Source: Actinostola sp. cb2023
Taxonomy: Eukaryota; Cnidaria; Anthozoa; Actiniaria; Actinostolidae
Length of the DNA stretch: 64,000 nucleotides
NCBI GenBank assembly: GCA_033675265.1
Contig: JAUJYZ010001301.1
Coordinates: 166,001-230,000 of the forward strand
Direction of reading: 5' to 3'
Both the position numbers and the translations under genes were made by a program. Of the stretch, positions 42,962-52,458 are shown piece after piece. How positions within the stretch are numbered: the stretch's first letter is position 1; each line of letters starts with the position of its first letter. Under the pieces are notes generated by a model. It worked only from the letters and a program-made list of their open reading frames with translations, did not search any database and was not told the DNA's origin.

Positions 42962-43509
42962 TCACTGCGCCAGTTTTTTTAGGAATTGAAACAGCATCAC
43001 AATATGAACGTAAATCTCGTTGAAATTCTTCTTGATTGGACTTCAAAATATTTGAAATTCTTGTCATTGTTTACCTGATATAGGTTCTAAACGACCTTTT
43101 TAATAAACTTCACGCACAGCAAAGTCATCATAAAAGGAACATGTTTCGCCCTTACCGATCTTATCAACCCGTTTGATACATACGTAAATATCATCAAATA
43201 TGAACGAAATACCAAGAAAACGAAACCGAGAAAGGTTGGATGATGTTCCGGTTGAATAATTATAGCTGCTATTTATTTTATTTTATTTTTTTCGTAGCAT
43301 AGAAACAATTAAACTCCCTGCGGCATTTTGTTTTTCTTTCACGAGTCAGTGAAACTCTAAGTCATATTTTGTTTTTATATTTCTCTCTCATTCTGACTGA
43401 CAGACAACTCTTGTGTCTTCCTTTCAGGCTATTTTAGCATCTTTAATGAGTAAGTCTCTATTACTTCCTTTCCACTGAGTAATAATGATTTGTTTCTCGC
43501 ATTACTCCC

Positions 43510-43705
43510 ACACACGGTGAGAGAAAACTCTAGCTTCAAACCTCGCGGAAATTCATTGGGAATTCTTTCGAATTTGAATGTCCAAATCTTGGAAATTCGT
43601 TGGCGGAAAGGTCCATTTTCAATGAATTTCCAAGCCGGTTTGAAGAGCAAGCGTTTTTTTTCGTAGACAACTCGGCTTTCCCGTTTGATGGCCTCTCTAC
43701 CGAGC
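43510..43705. repeat. TTGGAAATTCGTTGGCG repeat, related to 30340-30445
   Basis: Shares TTGGAAATTCGTTGGCG, GAATTTCCAAG..TGAAGAGC and a degenerate A-box region with the SINE-like segment in kinase intron 6. Confidence 0.55.
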
Positions 43706-43812
43706 TGTGTCCATTCCATGCAGTGTTATTATTGTTTTTAAAATTCTCATAAGTCATAAGTCCGAAATTTAGTTGTCAGGTTGTCACACTGCACAACTTG
43801 ACAATGTATTCC

Positions 43813-44162
43813 AATGAGGGTTTATCATGTAATTTCAAAACTCATAGGACAAAAAAATGATTATCAGAGCTGGAAAGAGCTCCTTGAAATTAGTAAAAAT
43901 GTGAAGTTTGGAAAAGATCGCTTCACTATGCAAATTGCGAAGCCGGGATATATATGCATTTTCAAAATCGAAATTTTATATGAAACCTTTGGAAATTTAC
44001 GCTGGTAGGCAACTCTTGCCACGTGCTCTTGCCTACCAACAAATTAAGGTTTTCATATTTTTGAAGCGCGGACAAAACCCGCTGGATCCTCGAGCATGTT
44101 TCCAGCTATGATAATAATTTTTATGTCCTATAAGTTTTGAAATTACATGATAAACCCTCATT
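43813..44162. repeat. 350-bp foldback, AATGAGGGTTTATCA family, copy A
   Basis: Ends AATGAGGGTTTATCATG and CATGATAAACCCTCATT. The inner arms include GTCCTATAAGTTTTGAAATT. The twin copy is at 54430-54779 and is also exactly 350 bases. Confidence 0.93.
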
Positions 44163-44890
44163 TGAAAAATAATTGTGTATTTATCAAAAAAGTTCGCTGG
44201 CTAGCTAATATTATGGTAACAATATTTTTTTGATTTAGTAATTACCGTATATCTGTTTCGTCCGCGTTCTTGTATATCTTGTCGATCATTTCATTAACAA
44301 AATGGCCGCCGGCCGGGTCGGCGTTGACAAAGGCAACTACTTTTTCAACGACGTTTAATGAACTTTAGAAACCGTTCCAACGTAAACTTCCTGCGTCCGA
44401 GTCCATGTTCATAGTTTCTTCTGATCTTTTTATTTTTAAAAATTGTTTTCAAATTTCGATTTTCGCAGTCAACGTAACGACAATACAGAGGAAGGCTTTG
44501 CCCGCAAGGCATCATGGACTCGGATACAGGGCCTTGAAACTTCCTATCCAATCAACGAAAGCAGCAACATACAAGTACACTTCCGTTACAATCATATGAA
44601 AATACAAATAAACACTTAGAAGCAAGAAAACATACAAACGGGTTAAAATTAATGAAGTTTTATTAATGTACTGTCTAGCTGGCACTTGGAAACGACACCA
44701 CATGTGATTGATCGATCACCAATATCTCCAGCGTGTTTTCTCCGGACGACTTCAAGCTTCAGGAAGTTAATAATCACAATAATACGGTTAATCATCGTCT
44801 AGTTTACACTGAAGCAGAAATATAGGAAATACTGGGGCCCCAAAAGCCTTCCTCTTACATCGTTTTACAGGTCTGCGGTTCGGAATCCGT
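44163..44890. other. Intergenic, nothing recognised
   Basis: Short ORFs only; no repeat was clearly identified. Confidence 0.4.
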
Positions 44891-44894
44891 TGTA

Positions 44895-45265
44895 ATAATA
44901 ATAATAATAATTATGTTTTCATTTATATTGCGCAAATATCAATCGTAAAAAAAATCAAATGTGCATTACAATGGTATACAATAATAATATAAAAAATATA
45001 TAAAAATAAAAATATGGAAATATATATAATGATAACATAACTGTGAAGAAAAGATATAAAAATATATGTACATAAATTATCCCTTATAAAAATGCTTTTT
45101 TAAATAAAAACGTTTTTAAAACCCTCTTAAAAATGTCACTCAACTGAAGAACTATAACGTAATGATCTAGGGAGGTTGTTCCATAGCCTAGGGGTAGGAA
45201 ATATAAATGACCTATCACCCAGTGTTGCATAAGATTTTAGCTTAGGTAAACTAAGAAACATATTG
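44895..45265 (-). repeat. SINE-like retroposon, tail plus body
   Basis: (AAT)n at 44895-44911, then CATTTATATTGCGCAAATAT and GTGCATTACAATGG, which on the minus strand form a SINE 3' end. The body contains GGAGGTTGTTCCATAGCCTA, common in interspersed repeats. The 5' head is not seen. Confidence 0.5.
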
Positions 45266-45369
45266 TCATTAGATTTTAAGCTATATAACTTGAACAATGC
45301 TTAATTACTAACATGTTCTGTATATATATATAGGTGTACAGCCCGTTTCATAACAACGTGCGTTTAAGA

Positions 45370-45953
45370 TACACTAAATTGCAGAATCATTGTCGGGTTC
45401 AAAATCATAGAACAGAGAAGCTGAGACCGCTAGAATCAGGTATGGGTAAGCCAGTAAATCAGCTAAGTTTCATGTAGTCATTTTGGTGTTTATTGAAAGA
45501 AATGATCTCTCTAAGCAAAATTCTACACATATTCGGGAAATAAATGACGAATAAGCGACGTTATTACACAACTTGTAATTAATCTTACAGTACAAATATG
45601 AGTACAAATATGACAGCGTATTACACGTTTTTTGCGCGCGCGCTCGCTTTTTATCTCAGTACAGAGAAAAATACGGTATTTTCATTAATTGCGTTGTTGT
45701 GCAATAAACAACTTATTACACGGGTAGTTGGGTAATACGGCTGGACATTTTTGCTCGTCTATTTGTATTTTGACTCGCCTACGGCTCGTCAAAATACGGC
45801 ATGACTCGTAAAAATATCCAGCCGTATTACCCAACTACCCGTGTAATAACCTCTATTTATTTGACTCATTTACCACTCTCCCATACATCCTAGCGGTCTT
45901 AGCTTCTATGTTCTATGATTTTAAACCCGACAACTATTCTTCAATTTAGTGTA
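45370..45953. mobile_element. 584-bp TIR element with nested palindrome
   Basis: Termini TACACTAAATTG, then TTGTCGGGTT and AAAATCATAGAACA.AGAAGC, recur inverted at 45890-45953. Palindrome copy 2 (45713-45849) is inside. Same family as 24507-24796. Confidence 0.8.
45713..45849. repeat. Palindrome, TAATACGGCTGGA family, copy 2
   Basis: Arms identical over more than 30 bases: TTATTACACGGGTAGTTGGG followed by TAATACGGCTGGA. See copy 1 at 23815-23951. Confidence 0.9.
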
Positions 45954-46592
45954 GACTCTATGTTATGATAGAGAATATCTCATATTCAGACAAGCTAGAA
46001 ACTTAATTAATATTTTATGTCTAAATCCTAGTCGATAAGGCTATACCTTGTCATGTGTCTGCAGGATGTACCAAGCAAACACTATTCCATTACGCGGACT
46101 AAAAGGCTTTTTGGATCGGAACTTCCAACTAGCAACCGGTCGACTCAACCTTCTTTAGAATGTCAAAATACTTCCATCTGCTTTTCCATTCATCTATATA
46201 TTTCTATTGATACGCCCTAATACACAATAACTCGATGAACATTCTCATCCCTCGTTCTGATTTATGATATTTCTAGATAGCCAGATAGCTTGTGGCTTCT
46301 GCTATCCCACAGTGCAACTCGGACACGATATCTCAAAGAATAGCCATATCAAATCTTTAGTTTTCTTCCCTCAATAGCTATGTACCTGCTGTCATAATCT
46401 AGAATTACGTTACCATATAGCCAATCACAGGTCTTTACAAAAACCGACATCAATCAAGATAGACCATCTATTGTAAAACCTTTTAGCCTTTAGTTCAGTA
46501 CATTGTCAGTACGCTTGTAAGAGCACAGAAAACCTGAATAAAGTTACCTGAAGAACGATACCAGCTTTACCAGAGAATTCCCTTATAACATC

Positions 46593-46655
46593 TACACTAA
46601 ATTGAAGAATCGTTGTCGGGTTTAAATTCATAGAACATAGAAGCTAAGACCGCAA
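46593..46655 (+). repeat. Solo terminus of the TIR element family
   Basis: TACACTAAATTGAAGAATCG, then TTGTCGGGTTTAAATTCATA, with no partner nearby. Confidence 0.75.
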
Positions 46656-47249
46656 GGAAATTAAACATTTCCAGTACTAAATTGGTTCTGCCATCTGAAA
46701 GAGTACTTAACATCTACTGCTTTTTGGGGGAAATTTCGCTGCTGTTATTTATCTAAATATTATTACGGATCAAAAATAGAGGGTTTTGTATGTGCTATAT
46801 ATCAACTGAGGCCTATAGAGTCTCGTTTTCGTAGCTTCAACTCGAAGACGTAATTTATTTGTAGTGATTTGTTCTCATATAGCGCACTTTGTATTGTCTT
46901 GATGCGCTTTACATCAGTCTATTGATTTTTTGTCGGACAATATTTTTAAATACAAAAAAGGCGCAATTTTCCAGCCATGCGGCAATCGGTGAACACCTTT
47001 TTACTCGGGCTTCCTGTGGATGCCCGAGTTATAGAATCGGCTTTCGTTTTTTTGCCACAAATCGATCGCCAATTTGGTCACTACAGCGCATGCTCTCTGT
47101 GCCGCTGACACGCATCGAAGGCACATAGCTTTTGGGGGAGGGGGTAAGGCTACCTCTTGTGTTTTTACAACATCAATGTTCAAATATATCAGTTTTATTT
47201 TATATTCAAATACAATAACTCCTCTTGTACGCAGGACAAGGAATTGGTG
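46656..47249. other. Region upstream of the GPCR
   Basis: Has a SINE-tail-like phrase (GTTCTCATATAGCGCACTTT, 46871-46890) and a hairpin ACTCGGGC/GCCCGAGT at 47003-47028. The frame is open upstream of the chosen GPCR start from 47157, and ACGCAG at 47230-47235 could be a splice acceptor. Confidence 0.5.
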
Positions 47250-48323
47250 ATGTCCGCTGACCAACAGAATTGCACTGGCGTGCCCGCACCGGTGGAACTG
47301 TCCTTCACTACAGCAGTTATCTCTGTTGTGTTCTCATTGTTAACATCATCTGGCAACGTTTTGATTTGCTTGGCTGTCGTCATCGATCCTTTTAAAAAGC
47401 TACGAACTCCGTTCAACTATTTCATCGTCAATTTAGCAATAGCGGATCTTACAGTTGGCCTCATCACAGAGCCTATGTCAGCGGTCTACCACACGAGGGA
47501 AGGCCTTCGAATGGACTTTTCTTTACTAAGAAAAGTACACCACTACATATACTTTATTACTTGTACCGCTTCGATCTTAAGCCTCGGGGCATTGACCGCT
47601 GAACGGTACACCGCAGCCGCATCAACGCAGAGCTACCGAGCGAGACTAAGTGTATCTAGTAAGAAATACGTCATCACCAGTGTGATGATCTGGGTGGCTT
47701 CGTTTCTGATCTCTGGGTTTTACTTCCTGGTCGGACCTTTGATCCAGGCCATCGTCTTTACAGTCACAGCCGTCGCTGCTACGTTTGTCACCCTGATCTT
47801 CACATACTACAGGATCTTCAGTGTCCTCAGGACTCAAAGTCTTGCGTACGCAGCGAAAACATCCGACGAAGCCGCAGGGAGGAGGAAAGCTAACCACGTC
47901 CTCAAAGTCATAGAACGCGAGAAGAAGCTAACGAAAGTATTTGCATTGATTTTACTGTGTTACATGTGCAGCTTCGTGCCCGCATGTGTGATTATTTTCC
48001 TCATGAACTTTTGCGTGGTGTGTTCGTGTGAGGTGATTCACTGGCTGCGCGACGTCCAATTCTGGTTTGTTCTTCTTAATTCAGTCGTTAATCCATATCT
48101 ATATGCCTTGCGGATTCCTCATTTTAAACGAGCAATTTGTCATATTTTAAGATGCCAGACATACACTCAAAGAGTCAGTGATATCTCTACTAGCATATGT
48201 ACAGTCGGACTGTCCAACCTGACACATAGAGTCGTTTTCGCGCCTTGCCGTATTGAAAGACGGTTTGATTGGATGAGATGCATCTGCACGCTTTTTGATT
48301 GGTTCAGAAAGAAAGCCATTTGA
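47250..48323 (+). CDS. Class A (rhodopsin-like) G-protein-coupled receptor, 357 aa
   Basis: Seven membrane segments in one exon. TM1 has GNVLICLAVV, TM2 NLAIADLTVGLI, TM3 ends in AERY (the DRY position), TM6 is FALILLCYMCSFVPACVIIF and TM7 has NSVVNPYLYALR with NPxxY. TM4 and TM5 are joined by only a few residues, so extracellular loop 2 is almost absent, and no Cys is seen at the usual disulfide position at the top of TM3. Both traits are known in the melanocortin/cannabinoid/adenosine/lysophospholipid group. The ligand is unknown. The start at 47250 (MSADQQNCTG, with an N-glycosylation site) leaves a normal short N-terminus; the earlier ATG at 47157 would add 31 poorly hydrophilic residues and is less likely. 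The last 13 codons and the stop lie in the first unit of a 63-bp minisatellite. Confidence 0.88.
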   Translation: MSADQQNCTGVPAPVELSFTTAVISVVFSLLTSSGNVLICLAVVIDPFKKLRTPFNYFIVNLAIADLTVGLITEPMSAVYHTREGLRMDFSLLRKVHHYIYFITCTASILSLGALTAERYTAAASTQSYRARLSVSSKKYVITSVMIWVASFLISGFYFLVGPLIQAIVFTVTAVAATFVTLIFTYYRIFSVLRTQSLAYAAKTSDEAAGRRKANHVLKVIEREKKLTKVFALILLCYMCSFVPACVIIFLMNFCVVCSCEVIHWLRDVQFWFVLLNSVVNPYLYALRIPHFKRAICHILRCQTYTQRVSDISTSICTVGLSNLTHRVVFAPCRIERRFDWMRCICTLFDWFRKKAI

Positions 48324-48720
48324 GTGTCACGGTACCGTAGGTTTATCTGCACGCTTTTTGACTGGTTCAGAAAGGAAGCCATTTGAGTGTCACGGTACCG
48401 TAGGTTTATCTGCACGCTTTTTGATTGGTTCAGAAAGGAAGCCATTTGAGTGTCACGGTACCGTAGGTTTATCTGCACGCTTTTTGATTGGTTCAGAAAG
48501 GAAGCCATTTGAGTGTCACGGTACCGTAGGTTTATCTGCACGCTTTTTGATTGGTTCAGAAAGGAAGCTATTTGAGTGTCACTGTACCGTAGGTTTATCT
48601 GCACGCTTTTTGATTGGTTCAAAAGGAACCATTGAGTGTCACGGTACCGTAGGTTTATCTGCACGCTTTTTGATTGGTTCAGAAAGGAAGTCAACAAAGT
48701 GTCAGTAAACCGTAGGTTTC
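48284..48720. repeat. 63-bp minisatellite, 7 units, overlapping the GPCR 3' end
   Basis: CTGCACGCTTTTTGATTGG recurs at 48284, 48347, 48410, 48473, 48536, 48599 and 48659. The period is 63, then 60. Because 63 is a multiple of 3, both strands have long repeated ORFs, which are not genes. Confidence 0.97.
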
Positions 48721-48772
48721 CCACTCATACGAAAACGACATTTCATAATGGATTGAAAGCAGTGATTCGTGG

Positions 48773-48778
48773 AATAAA
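48773..48778 (+). promoter_or_regulatory. Candidate polyadenylation signal for the GPCR
   Basis: AATAAA about 450 bases after the GPCR stop, just past the minisatellite. Confidence 0.35.
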
Positions 48779-49084
48779 TTAAACAAAGATAAGTAAACCG
48801 TGCCATTGTATTACGCGAAAAATAATTAAAAATAATAAAAATAAAAATAAATTTTTTATATGTTTAAAATTAATTGTGTAAAAATAAGTGTATTCTTTCT
48901 AATAAAAAATGCTGAATAAAAAATAAATATAAATAAATAAAATAATAATTTAAAAATTAATTAATTTACGAGGAAACAACAAAAGAACTCGTAGACGACT
49001 CCCGCGTATTTTGTGCGAAAATTTTGGGCCATTTCATTTTGTGCCTGTGGTACGAATCGCATAGATGAAGATCTCGAATCAGTA
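48779..49084. other. AT-rich spacer
   Basis: 48820-48965 is almost pure A/T. No gene. Confidence 0.6.
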
Positions 49085-49145
49085 CGTACTTGGTACGTCT
49101 TGAGGTTGCATAGGTCAGATGGTTCTGATAACGCTCTTAAAAAAA
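49085..49145 (+). repeat. Dispersed repeat, GAGGTTGCATAGGTCAGATGG family, copy 2
   Basis: Same phrase as 49900-49965 and, inverted, 17190-17262. Confidence 0.65.
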
Positions 49146-49899
49146 TAGCCTGCGTCAGATTCATGTAGAAGGTTATTGCATCATTTCAATCTAAATTTAG
49201 ACGAGAATACACTTAGAATTTTGCCCCTTGACCTCCGGTGTCTTGTGGCCAGACCTTTTGTCTCCTTTTGCCATATCGCGACTGGTACTAACAAAAAAAA
49301 TACGGTCTCGAATCTTAGACTCGTGAGCCGGCCTTCGACCTGGGCACGAGTAATGATATACATTACCTGTACAAATTTGAGTGAAGTGTTGCATATAATA
49401 GTAATCAATAAATATTAATAACAATCTACATTGTATCCTTAATACAAGACGCTCAATGAGCGTTCACTCGGGCATTGTGAAAAGGAAAATGTCAGTTGTT
49501 CGAGGAAGTACTTGAAAATGAATGCCAGTTGGTTGAAGAACAAGGACAATGTCAGCTGCGCGAGGAGAGACCTGACAATGACTGACAGTTGCGTGACGAG
49601 GGAGACTATGTATATACATGTATGTGTCGAGTTCATTTGATTTGCCTTTGAGTTCATTTGATTACCTTTTGACTTTGAGTTCAATTGATTTGATTTTGAT
49701 GAGTTTGTGTAAAGGCCCCCTCTCTAGCTTCAGATCCCGAAACGTCGAGTTTGGAATCGAGTTCGGGTTCGAGTTACGGTTCGAACGTCGAATAAAACAA
49801 GGACATCTTCTTCAATACAATATAATTTCTCTGACGTCATGACAATCAGTGACAGTTGAGTGACGAGGGAGACTATTAGTCCGGTGAGTACGAACATGA

Positions 49900-49965
49900 T
49901 ACGTCTTGAGGTTGCATAGGTCAGATGGTTCCGATAACGGTCTCGCGTTTGTTTTAAAAAAAATA
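49900..49965 (+). repeat. Dispersed repeat, GAGGTTGCATAGGTCAGATGG family, copy 3
   Basis: TACGTCTTGAGGTTGCATAG followed by GTCAGATGGTTCCGATAACG. Confidence 0.65.
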
Positions 49966-50018
49966 TATTTTAAGCGAGCTTCTAGTCCTTTTACCACTTC
50001 TAGTCATTGAACGATGAA

Positions 50019-50260
50019 CTAGAATCCTGACCTTTTAATAGCTTGAAGATCTACAGCTGCTTTCAAAACTAAGATTCATAATCTACTTGAGTCCTGTGTC
50101 TCCTTTATCTTTTCAAATCTGCGGAGTAATCTTGAAACTCCGGATACGATTAAATACGTCGCATACTTTCGTCATTCTTTAACCGACTAAAAAAACTACG
50201 ACTACTACTACCGAAAAACGCATTTTCTAACTCGGGCGGCCTGCGGCCTGGGCCCGAGTA
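50019..50260 (+). repeat. Dispersed ~250-bp repeat ending in a hairpin, copy 2
   Basis: Matches 42056-42312. Ends with the hairpin CTCGGGC/GCCCGAG at 50230-50258 with a GC-rich loop. Confidence 0.7.
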
Positions 50261-50499
50261 ATTAGCAGTGTTTACAACATTAGGAGAGTCAATTTTCCTT
50301 GAGAAAATCGCTGTTAAATTTGATGCAAACGAGGTAGAATTTTGTATCAGATTTACAACACAATGTATAGTCCAGTCCCCCAGAGTCCTTTTTCGCCCGC
50401 TACGCGTTATCGCGAAAAAAGAGCCTAGGACTGTGACTAAGTCAACCGGTAAGCAAGAACGCACAAACAGTCGCAACTAATTCACGAAACTCCGCCGAG

Positions 50500-50655
50500 A
50501 AGAGATGAGGTTTGATCGAGTCGTTGATCGGGCCGCGAGAGAATGAGACGAGCGTCGCTTCCCTTCGATTATCGCCTCACTCCCCTCGCGCTTTCAATTC
50601 GTCTCGACTCATTCCCTCGCGGCCCGAACAACGACTCGATCAAACTTCAACTCTT
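50500..50655. repeat. Foldback (MITE-like), GC-rich
   Basis: Arms containing GTTTGATCGAGTCGTTG and CGGGCCGCGAGAGAATGAG recur inverted. Confidence 0.88.
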
Positions 50656-51204
50656 TTTTTAATTTGCAGCCACTTTTTTTTTTCAAAATGAACTTTGTAA
50701 GGAGGCGTGGTGCATTCAAACCTCTCATCTACATACCGCTGAACGCTGTACATGTTGTTTTCCGTGATGCAACGATTAGTTTTAATAATTATTACGAATT
50801 ACTCCTCGCCATTAAGCGACCACCTCTCGACATCATCGACCACCTTGCCCGTATACAATGATGGTCGCTATCGAGAGGGTGCAGAGTTCACTGGGATTAC
50901 AGGCATCAAGGAAGTCTCACACAACACAATATCATTAACAACCAAACAACAGTAGATTTAATAAAAAGCTTGTTTCAACATCGTCAAGGGGTCCGTGCTA
51001 GAACGGTGAAAGTAACGAGTGATCAACATCCAAATTCTCCTGTGGAACTACAAGACTTCAAAATATATACACATTGGTGTCATTGGTACACTACTAGAAA
51101 GTGGAGCTATTCCCATGTATAGATATATAGATATATTGCTGGTTTGCACTTGACGTCATGGCGGCCATGTTGAATCCCGATAACAAAGCATTCCTCATAC
51201 ACAA
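50656..51204. other. Intergenic, nothing recognised
   Basis: Contains GACCACCTCTCGACATC at ~50820, similar to CTCTCGTAAGCGACC repeats. No gene. Confidence 0.4.
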
Positions 51205-51390
51205 GCATCAAGAGTTCCAGACTTCCGGTACGCACGCAATGCATTGTGAGATTATTGCAAAGGAAAAGTGAGCACCAATTCTAGACACAGGGAGCCCAAG
51301 CTATGTTTTTGCTCACTTGGTGCTCACTTTTCCTTTGTAATAATCTCACAATGCATTGCGCGCGTACCGGAAGTCTGGAACTCTTGATGC
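51205..51390. repeat. Foldback MITE, GCATCAAGAGTTCC family, copy 2 (complete)
   Basis: Termini GCATCAAGAGTTCCAGACTT and AACTCTTGATGC; arms ~65 bases. Internal loop reversed relative to 13314-13478. Confidence 0.93.
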
Positions 51391-51560
51391 TTGTATTGGC
51401 TTCTCTTATTTGTACATTTGTAAAACCCGCTGGGCCTTGTACTTTAAAACCCCAGGGATTGATAGCAACCCAGTCACACTTTTTAATTTGGCCACAGGTC
51501 TTTGTGCAGCTGCACAAGTCCTGGCAATATATTGCAGTTTTATTTAGTACTATTTAGTAT

Positions 51561-51780
51561 TAGTAGAAACAAACTAGCATACTATCACGAATCCTGCAAT
51601 CTGATTGGCTAACGTACTCACTATCTATTATACTACTAATAATAAACTTATTGCGGAGTGATAGATCTATTGAGTGATAGATAGTGAGTAGCGAAAAAGC
51701 CGGCGTTTTGAACAAAAAGAAAGCGAGAAATCAATAAATATTGGTATAAATTCGAAGTAGTATGCTAGTTGGTTTCTACT
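51561..51780. repeat. Foldback (MITE-like)
   Basis: TAGTAGAAACAAACTAGCAT and its reverse complement at 51755-51780; inner arms TACTCACTATCTAT / ATAGATAGTGAGTA. Confidence 0.85.
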
Positions 51781-51991
51781 AAACAATTAGACTACTCGTC
51801 AACGGTTTAAATACAGTCCATGCAACTCGACGCTACGCGCCTCGTTGACTATTGACTCATAGAAAACTCGAACTCGTAGTGTTAAATAGTACTATTTCAC
51901 GGTTATATTGTTGGCACTCTAACTACCACCTTATTTAAAGGAGAATCTAGCTAGTTCTTAGTCAGAGATCACTTACATATACGTACGTTGC

Positions 51992-52396
51992 AATAGAGTA
52001 CCGAAGTGTGACGTCACAAAAATAATAATTTTCGCTTTATCAACTTTCGATCCCCGATTTCGAAAGAACATCAAGAAATAAGCTTATACGCTGAATTTGA
52101 CAGCAATCGGTTAAATAGCGGCTGAGATATGCCAGTCGAATATCAGTAATTTCCCTTCACAAGTCACTATAATTTCGGCTTGGTCCTAACGTTACGAACC
52201 AAGCCGAAATTACAGTGATTTGTGGGGGGAAATTATATATCCAACTAAACATATCTCAGCTGCTGTTTTAACCGATTGCTGTCAATTTGAGCGTGTGTTA
52301 AAGCTTCTTTCTTGGTGCTCTATCGAAATCGGGGATCGAAAGTTGATCAATCGAAAATTGTATTTTTATGACGTCATCACTTCGGTACTCTATCGG
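51992..52396. repeat. 405-bp foldback just downstream of GLCE
   Basis: Arms of ~195 bases: AATAGAGTACCGAAGTG, then CAACTTTCGATCCCCGATTT, to TTTCGGCTTGGT, recurring inverted around 52190. Its right end is 62 bases from the GLCE stop codon, so the 3' UTR could include it. Confidence 0.92.
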
Positions 52397-52458
52397 CACG
52401 GACCCACTGAAGTCAATTGTCAAAATGCATATGAAATAACTATAAGTGAATAAATGAT

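Noticed and set aside
48167..48724. 185-codon minus ORF and 137-codon plus ORF with 21-residue repeats
   Set aside because: Created by the 63-bp minisatellite whose period is a multiple of three; no separate gene signal.
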